From Ctenosaura bakeri (taxonomy: Eukaryota > Chordata > Lepidosauria > Squamata > Iguanidae): DNA of 64,000 nt. The stretch lies in assembly GCA_948474755.1 (NCBI GenBank), contig CAOLHI010001043.1, positions 124,001 to 188,000 of the forward strand, in the 5' to 3' direction. The position numbers and the translations under genes were made by a program. Numbering within the stretch: the stretch's first letter is position 1; each line of letters opens with the position of its first letter. The notes beneath the pieces were generated by a model, which was not told the origin of the DNA, did not search any database, and worked only from the letters and a program-made list of their open reading frames with translations. Shown in pieces: positions 1 to 12,596 of the stretch.

Positions 1-895
1 AAGGACCTTTCATTGTCCCATAAAAACAATTGGTGGTTGTTGACTGGGATTGGAATCAAGGCTCACCGGCTGGCTACAGCATTGGATTTTTTTAAAAAAA
101 AATCTGTTTGTGTTAGAATACTCCTTAACCAAGCACACAAGTTTAAGAGATCATGCCTTCCTTTTTACAGATGAATAAGCCTTATAAAATGCAAACACAT
201 AAAACAGCCACAATTCTAATGCAGCAGTAGAACAGACAGACTCTAAATATATCAACATGCTATCTGCATATCACTTCCAAACAGAGACACAATTCATGAT
301 GCAACTTTAACATCCTTTTAATAATTTTTATCTGCTGTTTTTGACTACTTACTCTGCAGTTGTTAATTTGTTGAATTCTTACTAGTGGGAATGGAGAATT
401 TCTATTTTACTGCATTTATTGCTTGCTGTAAACTGATACCATATCAAAAGCCATGGTATTGATCTCATTATATATACACGCCTGTACAATTGTAACAGAG
501 CATAATATATGTTCACTCTTGTGTGTAAATGAGTAGCATAAGATTTAAATGTAAGTCACTCAAGAATATGTTCTCCAATCCACTTTGGTTATCAATGCGT
601 TTATTTTGCTTTTATTCTTTAGATCTATTTTTGAACAGTATAACCTTTTAAAAATAAAATAACATTAATAAATCTAATCTGATAACAGGATTGACAAACA
701 GCTTCCCACCAGGCCTGATCAGGAATTTATAAAGGCCTTAAGGCATTCATGGTTTCCTGTCTTGCAGAGCAGGGGTGGCATCCTTCCAAGGCAAATGGTC
801 ACATAAGTTTATTCATCTCTCAGCTGTATCCAAAAGCTACAGCTCCCACACAAGTAATGAGACTAATGGTTGAGAGAAATATAGAAGTATCTTAC
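1..895. other. LAMA5 intron, partial; no recognised element
   Basis: AT-rich sequence downstream (minus-strand sense) of the last visible exon. The exon for the start of the laminin EGF-like repeats was looked for and not seen here. No repeat family was recognised. Confidence 0.6.
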
Positions 896-1066
896 CCTCC
901 TGGTTACAGTAGGATCTCTTAATGCCTTTCCCATTAAATGGCCAAGTAAGGTATTAGTCCTCAGGAAACGCAATCGAATGTTAGTGGCTTTGGTGAAATT
1001 CCTCAGGAGAGGGGAATAGGAGAAGTTCATGGCTCCTGGACGACCATTCACCAAGGAGACTACAAT
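896..1066 (-). CDS. LAMA5: Laminin alpha-5 LN-domain exon (third of three visible; gene continues beyond base 1)
   Basis: This 171-nt exon (57 codons, phase 0 at both ends) follows the acceptor TCCTGCAG and encodes [19 protein letters not shown], then [20 protein letters not shown] and [18 protein letters not shown]. It ends at a GTAAGA donor. The [13 protein letters not shown] ending is the strongest pointer to laminin alpha-5; alpha-3 has a different residue pattern there, by memory of the family. In the family the next residues are YYYSIKDISIGG and the first laminin EGF-like repeat, which must lie outside the window. One oddity is asparagine in LLRNFTK where I recall glutamate being usual, which makes an extra N-F-T glycosylation sequon beside the N-F-S sequon eleven residues earlier. 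The intron to the previous exon is 2,314 bp. Confidence 0.97.
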
Positions 1067-3380
1067 CTGCAGGAGAACAGACAGAGTGAGGACAGGTTTT
1101 TCAGGTGGGTAGAAGTTCTACATTCTTCAGTTTGGAGAAATGATTCCCTGAAGCAACTGAGCAATACCATTCTATAACTACTTCCAGTCTACTTCTTTAG
1201 TCCACTTCAACTCCTTTCTGGAGTTTATATACTCAGAGTAGGTAAAAAATATTTCTGAATTTCATTCTTCCTGGGAGAAGGTAAGTCACAACTATTTCCA
1301 CTGTATACACAGGTAATTAATAATGAAAGATAATGACTTGGTCAAGTTCATGCATTGAGTTTGAGCCTCACTTGGAATGTGAAATGTTTCCCAGATCCAA
1401 GTTCAATATTCTTATCACAGGAACTTAGTGATTGCTTAAATCATACTTATTTTGACTTCCACATCCAAGGGGAAAAAGAAGTGACACAGAAACAAACAGA
1501 AGAAAATATGTTGTCCAACAACAGCTGGCATAAAAAATGAAGTCGCCTGACACTGACCACAGGTTGGACTTTGTTCTCATTGAAATCAATGGGATAAGTC
1601 TCAATTTAAAGGGAACTGAGTTCAACGAACTAAGCCTGGATTCAACCTAACGTACAACATTTCAAGGATCATTAAAAAAAACCAATTAAACCTTCAATTC
1701 CATTATCAGCATCACACATTTAATACAAATTATGCCCAGTTTAAGTGCAATGCTGAACTTTGTCCTGTTAGCCTTCTTCCATTTACAAAAATATATATTG
1801 CCTTAAAATCTTGGAAGGCATAACTCTATAAGGATAAGGAAGTGGCAAGCACAAAGCAACCATTGTTGTTCAGATGCTATTTTGGGAAGAAAGTCCTGGA
1901 CTTTCCATGAGCAAAAATACTGGTTCATGCTTGTCCTTACAGTTTTTGTCAGCTTTACTACTGAGGACAGGTCCCTGCTGATGATATGCAGGAACCAATG
2001 TGAGAAAAGACTCAATGCTCTGAAATATGGAAGCACAAATCATGGCTACTCCTCTCAGCTTGGCCCATGAATTACATCTGAAGATAACAGAACACCTGGA
2101 GACCTCCCTCCTCCAACACCAATTAAAATAAATGAAATGGAAAAGAGAATTTATCTTGGAACTATCCTTGTCTGGCTATGAAATAATACACAATAAGCAG
2201 CCAAATCAAGAAATTTTTGAAGTGATTGGAGTTAAAATTACTTAAAATCTTACTGTTTCTTTCTTAATTTAATGGCATTTCTCAGAGAACAATTGCGAGA
2301 TATAGGAAACTGCAAACCCAGTCAAAACAAGAGTAGCTCAGTAAATATGGGAGATTTATTTTGCTAAATTAACCAAAAAATTCTGTATTTCTTTCAATTT
2401 GCAGATGTTGGTCCTCTTAATAAGGTTTCTCCTTTCCTGCCCAAAGGAGAACATTTGCTTTCTGAACAAGCACACATCTATGGTTGAATAAACTCTTTTA
2501 CACCCCACTGCAACCCTTTAACAATCCCAGCAGAGTTCATCTGCTGGAATGCAGTATCTGCACAGCTGGAACAGTTCCGTTAGCATGACTCAAGATTATA
2601 GCAGAATTTAGCAACAGGATGCACCAGTGTTTCCCAGGCGCGACATCCCACAGCCTACTATCAGCTTTCGATAACTTAACAAATATTTAAAAGGTAACGT
2701 TCACTGGGCCCAAAGGGGCAAGAACTTGCTTATCTTCTAAGAGAAAGGCATACCAGTCTAGCATTCATTATTTCTTTGCTCTTGTATGGAAACAGATGGT
2801 ACAGAATTTGGAATCTAAATATTCTTATCATTCATCTATTTAAAGTATTATCTACCTCTTGCCACTGTAGAAAAGCCATACTTTGAATTGACACCGCTGG
2901 TGCTTAAAGAAGGCTCTGAAACAAAAGGCTGGCCAGTCCTACCAATGGTTTATAGATGTTCTACACACTTCCAGTATTGATTATCTAGTTCAAGACTTCA
3001 TGGCATTCTCTCCTCACTGTCTGTCGTCAACTGCTTTTCAGTCTTTGTCTCAGTGATTTTCACAACAACACGCTCATTTATATTCTCATAAAAATGACCC
3101 TTAATTATACAATAATATCCCATTCTGTAAATGGGGAATGGCTTGGCCAAGGTTACCATACAACCCCAAAGGATCTGAATCAAGACTCAAATTCCATACA
3201 GCTATTGAATTGCACACTGCACTCTCAGAAACAATACTGGCAAAATCCATAAAAGATCAAACCTATATTTCTCACCCAACAATATCACAACTGACAAAAT
3301 CAGTGTCATCTAGATATGTCATTTTAAATACAGAATGTGGACTTACCAGGCCAAAACGCAAACAAAACCAAAGAGCTCAC
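1067..3380. other. LAMA5 intron, no recognised element
   Basis: A 2,314-bp intron bounded by GT (minus strand at 3380) and AG (at 1067). The short open frames inside have no codon or motif support. I recognise no repeat in it. Confidence 0.75.
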
Positions 3381-3499
3381 CTCTCCATTCTCTAAGGGCA
3401 CAATGCGAGAGTATTCAGTGGTGCAGATGGCATCATCATCTTTGGTAATCCGTTCTATAGTCTTCGGGCCAAATTTTTCTATGCAATCTCTCTTGGAAG
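3381..3499 (-). CDS. LAMA5: Laminin alpha-5 LN-domain exon (second of three visible)
   Basis: This 119-nt exon continues the LN domain. It begins after the acceptor TTTAATAG with two bases that complete a serine codon, then encodes [20 protein letters not shown], followed by [20 protein letters not shown]. The two cysteines (RDC and AIC) fit the disulphide-bonded LN fold. It ends in phase 0 at a GTGAGC donor directly after the NGE codons. [13 protein letters not shown] is nearly invariant among laminin alpha-3 and alpha-5 chains, and the SSKRDC...ERITK...AICTTEYS pattern is what I recall for alpha-5 rather than alpha-3. The intron to the previous exon (3500-13329) is 9,830 bp and is full of repeats. 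There are no stops or frameshifts, so this looks like a working exon and not a processed copy. Confidence 0.96.
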
Positions 3500-4107
3500 C
3501 TATTAAACACAGAAGAGACAAAAAGTTACATATCCCGGAAATGTGGATCCTGCCCTAAATATAATAATACTTTGCATTTATAGAACACTGTTGAATATTG
3601 GAAATGCTTCACATCCTTACAATACCTGTAAAATTATGTCAATATTATCTTGCTTAAACTGAAGAGGGACTGGCCTGCAAAGGCCACATAGAGAATTGAT
3701 GGCAGAGGAAAGAGTCAAAGGAACATCCAGCCTTTAGCCATGACAATACAGCAGCTTTCTAGCAGGAATGCCAGAAATATGATTAGGCTCCACAAACAGC
3801 AAAAATGAAGATGTTGCACTTGAGACTTATGTGAACAGAGGGATTTTTTTAATGCAACATTTTGTAGGAATTTAGTGCACCAGTGGCTATCTATGATACA
3901 ACCACCAGCTGGAACTCTGAATAGCATGCAGCTGCACTGCTTAAGAGAAGAATATAATATATATAATATCTTCCTCAGTATTACAAATTGAAGAATTAAG
4001 ACCTCACACAGATCTGGCAGTGGAACCTTAGTATTCAAATCCATTCCTTCCAGATCTGAGTCCAGAAGCAGCTGTAGAAGAAAGTGAATTGACTCCCACC
4101 AATCTAT

Positions 4108-4215
4108 ATTTCAGAGGAAGGAACTGACAAAACCACCTCTGAGTATTCCTTGCCTAAGAAAACCCTATGAAACTTGTGGGGTCAATTTAAGTCAACAGGT
4201 GATTTGAAGGTGCAT
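4108..4215 (+). repeat. Fragment of 5S-type squamate SINE (body and tail)
   Basis: Contains TTCAGAGGAAGGAACTGACA, the 'accacctctgagtattcc' block, 'aagaaaaccctatgaaact', and a tail 'gtggggtcaatttaagtcaa...ggtgatttgaaggtgca'. The same body appears antisense at 26420-26585, where it is joined to a 5S rRNA-like head. Here the head is missing. A short (CA)n run follows. Confidence 0.65.
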
Positions 4216-4242
4216 GCGTGTGTGTGCGCACACACACACACA
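4216..4242. repeat. (TG/CA)n microsatellite
   Basis: Alternating TG then CA dinucleotides with a GCGCA switch in the middle. Confidence 0.85.
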
Positions 4243-5142
4243 AGAAAAACTATGGTAAGTCTCTGTACAGCTAAAGGAATATTAACAGTCACATGAGTGC
4301 AGTGCACCTGGAAATGCACCCTCTCTCCATCTCCAAATGTTGGATTCAATCATCACTATCCTTCTCCAATAATAAATTATTATTTGGAAAACCTCTTCCT
4401 TATTCCCCTTAGTGCTCCAATGCATTCAGGAAAAGTAAGAAAGGCAAGAGTACAATAAGGAGAATGACTATGGAGTTTTAAGCTTTCTTCCCATACACAC
4501 ATAATGAAAATCACTATTTGGGGCTGTGATTACCCCTAAAAGAACAATTCACATTGACACAAAAGTCCACTGAGACCCTTGCACTGGGAAGCATTAGTCT
4601 CCGTGTACCACAGCCCAAATCTCACCCTTCTTCAAAGCTATTTTTTAAACAAGTATGTTAATTGCTTACATGCAATCAAGATCATGTCTGGTTTGGCCCA
4701 AAGTATGCAACTCACTCATTTGCCTCAGAGCTTTAGGCCAAAGGTCTCTTACTTATGCATGTTTGGCATTCCAGCATTAGCAAAGTAGGTAAGAAAGAGG
4801 GCACTGCGGTATAGTATAGCCCCTAAAAGGGTGATCATTTCTTCAGGAATCCTCAAACTTCCTGTTATAGCTCACACACTTGAATAGTTTGCCCTTCTCT
4901 GACAAGACACAGTTCTGCATTTTGCAACAGTCCATACAACAGCAATAGCAAAAGGCTGATGGCTGAACCAATGATAAATGAAAACATACTGTACCAATTA
5001 ATTTTCAAAATGTAGAAAGATACACACCTTAGTCTTTCAAGTTATAAAAGTCCATGTTAAATGGGAACATAACTGGTTCTGTCATTTGAACTACATCAAG
5101 GGCTCACTCTGTCCACAAAGTTGCTACATATGCTATGTTCAA

Positions 5143-5349
5143 GGCCCTTTCCGCATGTGGAGGGGGAAGCTAAAAACGGAGCTAAAAGAGGTTTTTAAAA
5201 AACACGCCGCACCAGCAGTTCCAGTCGCTTCGAAGCAGATCGAGGTGCGGAACTACGAAAGGTAGTCCGCCTCAATCTACTCCACGGTGCAGACGACCTC
5301 CGTCAGAGGTCGCTCTGTACCATTTTAATACCCCGGTGCGGAAAGGGTC
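5143..5349. mobile_element. MITE, family B copy 1 (207 bp, 3-bp target duplication CAA)
   Basis: Ends are GGCCCTTTCCGCATG and TGCGGAAAGGGTC, forming terminal inverted repeats. CAA flanks both sides (5140-5142 and 5350-5352), which fits the 3-bp duplications made by PIF/Harbinger-type transposases. Internally there is a hairpin GACCTCCGTCAGAGGTC. The right half aligns by eye to the larger copy at 18831-19297. No transposase reading frame is present, so it is non-autonomous. The superfamily assignment is inference from the duplication length. Confidence 0.8.
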
Positions 5350-5546
5350 CAAGGTGGCCATATTTCATGTCAAAAGCTTCTACAGCTAAAACATAAGTGG
5401 GAATTGCTTTACTCATCATCTGAGGAATTAGGGAGGATGGCAAGGATATTTGCCTGCTAAATTTGTCTTCACATCAAAATTCCTTTAAAAAAAAATCCTG
5501 GGACAGAATACATTAACTTTAGCCAAATCCAAATCTCTGTCCCAAG

Positions 5547-5803
5547 AGGTGTTTGTTGTCCTTGTTAAGTGCCTTCCAGTTGTTTTTGATTTATGGTGAT
5601 CCTAAGGCAACCCTATCATAGGGTTTTCTTGGTAAAATTTGTTCAGAGGGGGTTTGTCTTTGCCTTCAGAGGCCAAGAGAGTGCGACCTGCCCAGAGTCA
5701 CCCAGTGGGTTTCTGTGGTTGAGCAGGGATTCAACCTCTGGTCTCCAGAGTCATAGTCCAGTCCAGTGCTCAAAGGACAATACCATGCTGGCTGATTCTC
5801 CAG
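5547..5803 (-). repeat. tRNA-derived CORE-like (MIR-like) SINE
   Basis: Antisense copy. On the plus strand it runs from a TTGTTGT tail through 'gtgccttccag', 'tatggtgatcctaaggcaa', the core region 'gacctgcccagagtcaccca', to an antisense B box 'gggattcaacctctgg' and the A-box end near 'accatgctggct'. Nine further copies lie in the window. Confidence 0.85.
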
Positions 5804-5809
5804 GAGGTG

Positions 5810-6721
5810 TGTTACTGCAGTTCCTAAGCCGCACTTGGAGTTACATTAGATATCATTTTGATATCAACAATTTGGCTTTCCTCTACCATCCCTCTCCACG
5901 GGTTTGTGAGGCCCCTGGACAAGCACGAAACTAGGCATGGCCACTAATGGCTGGACATTCCATTTCCCACCCAGGCAGGCCAGAAATAGCCAGATCACAA
6001 CTTTAGAAGACCTCCCAGGCCAGCACGCTATTATGTATGCACGCTACTTACAAAGAACTCCCTGCCCCGAGCAGGCAACTCGGCAAGCTGAATTCTCAAC
6101 TGTCAAGCACTCTGCATTTGCATACTGTCTATTCCTTTGTCAATTCGGACTTAACTCAATCATGCTAAATTCTGACCTTCTGGAGGCTTTATCTCCAGCC
6201 CTAAACTCATTGTTTTCCCCAACTGCGGAATAGCCTGTAGCCACATTTCTCCATATAAAAACCCTTGATTTTGAGAGCTTCTTCGGATCGCTCCGAACCT
6301 CCATCCCGCCTTGCTGCCGCTTTGCTTGGCAAGCCTTCCCCTCAGTCCCATGTATTGAGTCTACGCACCTACGAACTTCCGCAACGATCTACCCGGGCTT
6401 CAGGACAGGTGCAGTATCACCCAAATCAACGATCCCTCTCAAAAATCCCTCTGTCTCACTCCAACCTTTATTTTCTATAGTTATCTGTGTGAGTGTGCTA
6501 CATACACCGTTTGATTGTATTTTAATAAAGATCACATTTATTATTTCAATCCTGTTTGCTCCTTGACTTGGCCTGACCCCATAGACATTGGGTAAAAGAT
6601 TCGTCTGCATTGCCCTGACTCTCGCAGTGCTAACTTGTGCTCTTGCTAATTTCCCCACCTTTTGACATTTTGAAAGCGCACTTTGGTGTCCCTCATGGGA
6701 CCCACAGTAAACAGGGTAACA
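5810..6721 (+). mobile_element. Solo LTR of a retroviral-type element (912 bp, target duplication GGTG)
   Basis: Starts TGTTACTGC and ends GGGTAACA, so the ends form the inverted pair TGTTAC/GTAACA. The 4-bp duplication GGTG lies at 5806-5809 and 6722-6725. Inside are a TATA-like box CATATAAAAACC near 6255 and a polyadenylation signal AATAAAG near 6523, about 200 bp from the end, in the order expected for U3-R-U5. No gag, pol or env coding sequence lies next to it, so it is a solo LTR left by recombination. It sits just beyond the 3' boundary of the SINE at 5547. Confidence 0.82.
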
Positions 6722-6725
6722 GGTG

Positions 6726-8680
6726 TACCTCATGATTTTATAGCAGGGGTGTTTTGATACTTAAATTACAGTGCAAGCAAAATATTTCATTGTAGCTAAT
6801 GGTAATTATCTTCAGCAATCATCGTGAAACTAAAAGGTATTCACGTGTTAAGACAGAAGGGTAAAGAAGGCAATAAAGCAGCTGCCAGCTATAGCTCCCC
6901 ATTATGCCAATTTCCTTCTTTATCTTTGGAGGCCCTTTGTACATTCATCATGGCCACCGCCCTGTTGGCTCTGTGGATGATCCTGGCAAGATACAAGCTG
7001 GCATTTCCTGGATTCTCCTACTACTGGTGACTTCACAGTCAGCATGATGATTCACTGATTCAGTAGTACAGCCATATAATGTATGCCTTAATGTCTCTTT
7101 CATAATGTTAAATTTTGGAAGTTAGATATCCATATCTTCTTTGTCACCTAAATTCTTAATTTAGTACACACACACACAAACACGAGTATTAGTTCAATCT
7201 GTTTGTTAGATGATTACAATTCAGTTTAGACAGATAAGGGACAAAACTCTAGATGTTTATCTGTATTAAATTCCTCTTCGATTAAAAAGCAACTACTTTT
7301 TTTTAAAAAAGGACTACTCACTGTAATTTTAATGCATATATATATATATATATATAAAAATCATAAGTTTTTTTAAATTGATGTTTTAATTTGTTCTGTC
7401 TCCTCCCCCCCAGAATCACAAGAAATGAATCATTGTGGTCCAAATGAAGGGATGGATTTCAGCTTTCAGAGGTATTAAGTGATATGCAACACACTTAATT
7501 GTTAAAGGCAGCAACACAAATTTCTGGACTAACATTCAATGCAACAACACAGTGGTCATTTTGATCTGTTATTCTTGTACAAAAGTAGAGTTTCAGAGCC
7601 CATTAGAAGTGCTGAGGGAAGCCTTCATGTGGGTTCAACCCGCTGCTTCTTTTTTAACTTCTTGGGTGTTCCTGAATTTAAAAAAGGCATTTGTCACACT
7701 CATATCACAGAGAAGGATGATAACCTATTTTGTTCTGGTTTCCTTTGAGTGAGAGTTAACACAACCCAGTCTGTCATTTTACCAACTTTCTATAGGCGAG
7801 TAACATCTCCCCCACCCCACAGAATAAATCCTCCAAAGTTAAATTTTGACAGAATGCATCATAGGTAAAAAGGATGTTGAATACATCAGACAAACATTTG
7901 CCAAATACTTCCTGAGGGTGAGTAGATAGGTATACCACAGTTTATGGCATAGTGGAAGCTAGTTCATATTGTGGCACACACTAATCTTGCTACAAAGAGC
8001 CCCTGTGTCCTTCAGATTTAACAAAATGTGACATCTTCTATATTCCTAGAAAGATGTTTTATTTTCCTTAAATGATTCTCAAGATACAGCAGAAGTGTCT
8101 GAAAAGAGTCCTGAATTACTACCAATGTTGATGTTTTCCCCCCTCAGCTGGTTTCACATCTCTACAGGAAACTCCATAAGCACAGAAATATTTCTATTAT
8201 ATCAGACCATGTTGTGATATGTAAACTGATAGGGCAAAAAAAGAATACATTATGAATCTTAACAAATTAGCTGAATCGTGTATTAAGAAATACCTGGAGG
8301 GGGAAAATCCTGCTAAAAGTAGCAAATGCCACCATGTTCTCCAGTTTACTTGCTGGGATAATGCACAGCTTATATGAATAAATATATTATCACTGTAGCC
8401 TCATGAACTAATCTGCTAGGCACCGTAACTCCAGTGGCTGACACGTTATTACCCTTCTAACAAAAAGTGTAGAATTAAACCTAACAGTTTTGTCACAAAC
8501 TGGGAACAATGGTGCAATTTTCAGTGGCAAAATGTATGCATACCGCTTTTGTACTTGAAAACAAATACCAGTACTTTAAATATATGAGAAAGTATCCATT
8601 CTTAATAGATGTCAAAACACACACCCTACATGCAGAGGGGCAAAAGATGAAGGAGAAGCAGGAAGGGGGAACAACATCAT
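6726..8680. other. LAMA5 intron, mostly unassigned
   Basis: Holds a (TA)n run at 7336-7357 and several A- or T-rich tracts. Short open frames here show no motif. No other element recognised. Confidence 0.55.
7336..7357. repeat. (TA)n microsatellite
   Basis: Uninterrupted alternating T/A of about 22 bases. Confidence 0.9.
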
Positions 8681-9089
8681 CATAGAATCATAGAAATGTA
8701 GAGTTGGGAGAGACCACACGGGCCATCCAGTCCAAACCCCTGCCATGCAGGAACACCCTCAAAGCACTCCCAACAGATGGCCATCCAGCCTCTGCTTAAA
8801 AACCTCCAAGGAAGGAGACTCCACTACACTCCATGGAGGCAGCATATTCCACTGCCGGACAGCCCTGACTGTCAGGAAGTTCTTCCTGAGGTTCAGGTGG
8901 AATCTCCTTTCCTGCAGTTTGAATCCATTGCTCTTTGTCCTGGTCTCTGGAGCAGCAGAAAACAAGCCTTCTCCTCCCTCTACATGGCATCCCTTCAAAT
9001 ATTTAAACATGGCAATCATGTCCCCTCTTAACCTTCTCTTCTGTAGACTAAACATATCTAGCTCTCTAAGTCTATCCTCATAGGGCATG
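8681..9089 (-). mobile_element. CR1 LINE, 3' part, 5'-truncated
   Basis: On the minus strand this carries an open frame for the CR1 ORF2 C-terminus ([20 protein letters not shown] ... FHLNLRKNFLT ... FKQRLDG) followed by the 3' untranslated end, which in plus orientation reads ATCATAGAATCATAG at 8681. The frame is intact for about 110 codons, so the copy is relatively young. It is truncated before the reverse transcriptase. It should not be annotated as a host gene. Confidence 0.93.
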
Positions 9090-11551
9090 GCTTAATCAAC
9101 ATCAACAACAACATCAACAAGCAAACTTGAAAGTACTAACAGAAAACTGTGTGATGTCTTGATGTTTTCTCTCTGCAGGAAATATACAGTGTGAATGCAG
9201 CACATATTATATTACACTGCATTAGCAGTGCATGCTTTCACATAAAGCAGAAAATCTGATTTTCAACAAGGAACTCAGCAATCTAAGAATCAGAGTTCCA
9301 TGTTTTTAAGTAAGTTAGAAAAAGATTTTATGCCAGAAAGTAAACGAGTAGAACATCTGTAATGCAGAGATTGTGGCCTGTATGCCTTGGCACAGTAAAG
9401 ACTCTATGTATATACACCATCTATTAGATCCAATGTCTATACGTCGCCTCTTTCCAACCTCTGGACTTTTCCTTGGCAAAACTACACCATACACTTAGAA
9501 TACTTGGATCCAGAGGAAAATAGGCAAATCTGTGTTAAAATGCATGATTTATACTGTTGCCATATTTCAGAACACAAAATGGTGACTCTTGGAAGAAATG
9601 TGGATGTATTGGGAGAGATTGTGCATGCCTCTAGATAATGAAGAGCACAATTACGTTGTTACACTGAAGTACCAATATCAAATGGTTTGGAAGACCACAC
9701 TCTGTACCCAGCAACTGTCTAGAAACCATGCCCATAATGTTTCTTCCCCAAATTACCAAGATATCTGAAAACTCTTGCTGAATTTTAAATCAAAACCATC
9801 AATTTCACTGAAATTAGCTGCTAAAATGTGAACACATCCCTATAGTTCTGGTAAATTTTCTTTTCCATTCCTGCCATAAACCTGATTTCATGCTTCAGCA
9901 TGGGATCTAAAAAATGTCTCCAAACTTCAAGTAAGCCTTGCCACTAAAATCCCTCCCTGCAGACTGCTGCCTGCCATAATTCTCCCACCCACCAACTTCC
10001 CATTGCCCTTAGATCTTGTGGGAGTTAAATTCCAATACTTTGAATATGTGTAGAGTACCTGACATGAAACATGGTAAAAGAACCATGGTGGGAACTTCTA
10101 ATAAACAGCTGAGTGTTAACACGCTTGCTTTAAAAAGTAATGCGGAAAGAAGATGTTATATACAGCAATAGTATACATACTGGCATGGTAAGTCTGTATT
10201 TGTTACAAAGAATTTCCAAAAATGATGAGGAAGATTTCTGAATAAGGATAGCACCTGGACAAAGCAGAGAAGGAGGGTTCTTGAGCCATAGACGTGTCTA
10301 CAACTCACAATGCCCATCCTGTGATGATATTACCCTAATGGCATAGCATGAAGATATAGTAGCCAAAAATAAATAAATAAATAAAACCAGAATCCAGGCC
10401 ATAAATAACAGCTTTAAATCTGCACCAAGACTACTAACCCTCCCTGCTCAAAAGGTTAGGAGAAAGCGTCATGTCTCTTAGTGGAAGTCCTTACCAGGCT
10501 ATCTCTCAAGATTGTTTTAAAACAGGAAAAATATGTGAATCATTTGTTAAGAGCATATATTATTATTTCAAAAATGTTAAGAAAAAGATGCTTCTTATGC
10601 TTCTGCCTTTAGAGGAAAATTAATGGGCTCACAGGTATTTGTTGTCAAATAAATGAGGGCTGGTAGCACACCCATGGGGAAAATTCACAGTACAGCTTTT
10701 TCAGAAATTCTTTCAACCAGGTTTTTCTGTTTAAAAGATCATCATAAAGCTTAACTCACATCTTCTTGCAATTACTGCTTTGGCTCCCTAGAGAGGCAAG
10801 TTGAGAGTAACTTGGCTACTCTCTTGTGTGTTTTACATGATAGATGGACAGTAGAAGCGGGTGCTTCTGTATAAACTAAGCATCAGATTTTTCTGCAGAA
10901 ACCAGAAGCCAGTTTAAACTGAGAAATAAATTCTTGTGTCCAATTTCCTTAATTTTCCTTTTCAAAGGAAATGCCAAATAAATAACAGACAGACTGAAAT
11001 GTCTCATCAGCTTTGTCTAGGCTTTAGGAAGTAGTAACTTGTATCCTTTCAAAAGACAAGAGGGCTTCACAAACAATGACGAAATGAGATTTCACTGAAC
11101 ATTTACCTCCTCTTCCCATGTTCTATAATATGTTGTTCTAGCAATGTTCCCTCCAAATTGGTCTTAGAATTGCCAACTAATTCGATAAAAGTTTCTGCCA
11201 AAAAGCAACAAAACTGGGCTTAGTGCCATACAGGTCAAAGATGGTTGCATTTCTGAACTAGCAGCTCTGTCGGTGTGGAAGCAGGAGATAGAAGAGATGA
11301 GAAAAGACACTACAATGGGTTCATACAATTCGTATAGAATGGAAATGATGCCAGGAAGCTACTGGTGGGCCACTAAATCTGTGCAAATGAGAAAATCACT
11401 GTTCAATCCAAGGAAGAAGGAAGTTAGAAACACATATCTAGATGCCAAAAAATTCAAAATCTGGTATTTAAATTTTAAAACACTACCTTTTTTTGGTGAT
11501 GTAACAAATCTATTTATATAATTCAGTCTGGGGCTGACAGACGTGTGGTCT
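9090..11551. other. LAMA5 intron, no recognised element
   Basis: Unassigned sequence with an (AAAT)n run near 10364-10385. No exon-like open frame with splice sites and laminin similarity was seen. Confidence 0.5.
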
Positions 11552-11629
11552 TCCAGATGTTGACACCAATCAGACCTAGACAGCTTAACTAATAAGGGAC
11601 AATGGCAGCTGGGAGTCTGAACATCTGGA
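11552..11629. repeat. Short palindromic repeat (TCCAGATGTT ... AACATCTGGA)
   Basis: A 10-bp perfect inverted terminal pair encloses 'caatcagacc...' and 'aatggcagctgggagt'. The same arrangement occurs at 38520-38609. It looks like a small non-autonomous DNA element common in squamates; the family name is not known to me. Confidence 0.6.
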
Positions 11630-12508
11630 GAATGATATGCTCCCCAAGATTACTGTCTGATATACCCAGTTAATCTTGGCTTCAGGCATAAGACTTCTAA
11701 GGCCCTCTGTTCAGGTGTGAAAGCCAAGAACTGACATTATTCAGATTTTTGATTGTGACAAGAACACAGAACTCATAAGAAGCTATCTGGGAGACAGCCA
11801 GGGATTGCCAAATCCATGGAAGCCCACAAACCCACAAAAACATTCAGAATACTCACCACAGGAAGTGTTCTTTCTCCTCCAGCAGGCATGACATGTTTGG
11901 AGCATGGAAAAGGGGAGACTCACACTGTATTTTTGAGAAGCTCTGAAGCAGATTTCGTCTACAGGTACTAGTTCCCTCCATCGTACAGAGCATGGCATGG
12001 AGAAGGAGTGGCAGATGATTGTCCTTCCCATTGCACAATGATTTGGAAGTATTCCAAGCACCTCTGAAGTTTAGTACTATGTCAGAGAAAAGATCCTATT
12101 CCTCACCCAATTCAAGGATAGATCAATCATGGTTGGCTCACAAACAAGGCCAGTCAAATGTGTAGAACTTTGTTTATGCTCCAGCTGTAAAATACTTCCT
12201 TAATACTAGCTACAGATTTATTATAATGCAATGGACACTAGAAAGAAGTTCACAGCAACGTGGCCATCTTGGATCCCATCCCAGCAGAAAGGAGGGGTAT
12301 AAATTCACTAGACAAACAAACAAATCCTGATCATTTTCCAATGGAATTGGCCTTTCCAGATCCAGGGAAATGTTCTCACACAGGAGTCTGCTTCTTCTCT
12401 GAAAAACGTCCACACTCCCCTAGAAAGCTAATCAAACGCTGAGACCCACTTACACTGGGTTGGGCAAAGTGGAGACCACAGGCCACAAATGGACCCTCCA
12501 AGCACCCC

Positions 12509-12596
12509 TAACAAACACATTTCCCCACACCCCTCTTTCTTTTTAATTCCGCTAACAAACTCATTTCCCCACACCCCCCTTTCTTTTTAATTTAAA
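12509..12596. repeat. 44-bp tandem duplication
   Basis: Two adjacent copies of a 44-bp unit, 12509-12552 and 12553-12596, each containing 'catttccccacacccc' and 'tttctttttaatt'. They differ at only a few positions. Confidence 0.85.

Noticed and set aside
8759..9088. 109-codon intact frame that could be called a gene
   Set aside because: It is the C-terminus of CR1 ORF2 followed by the CR1 3' end.
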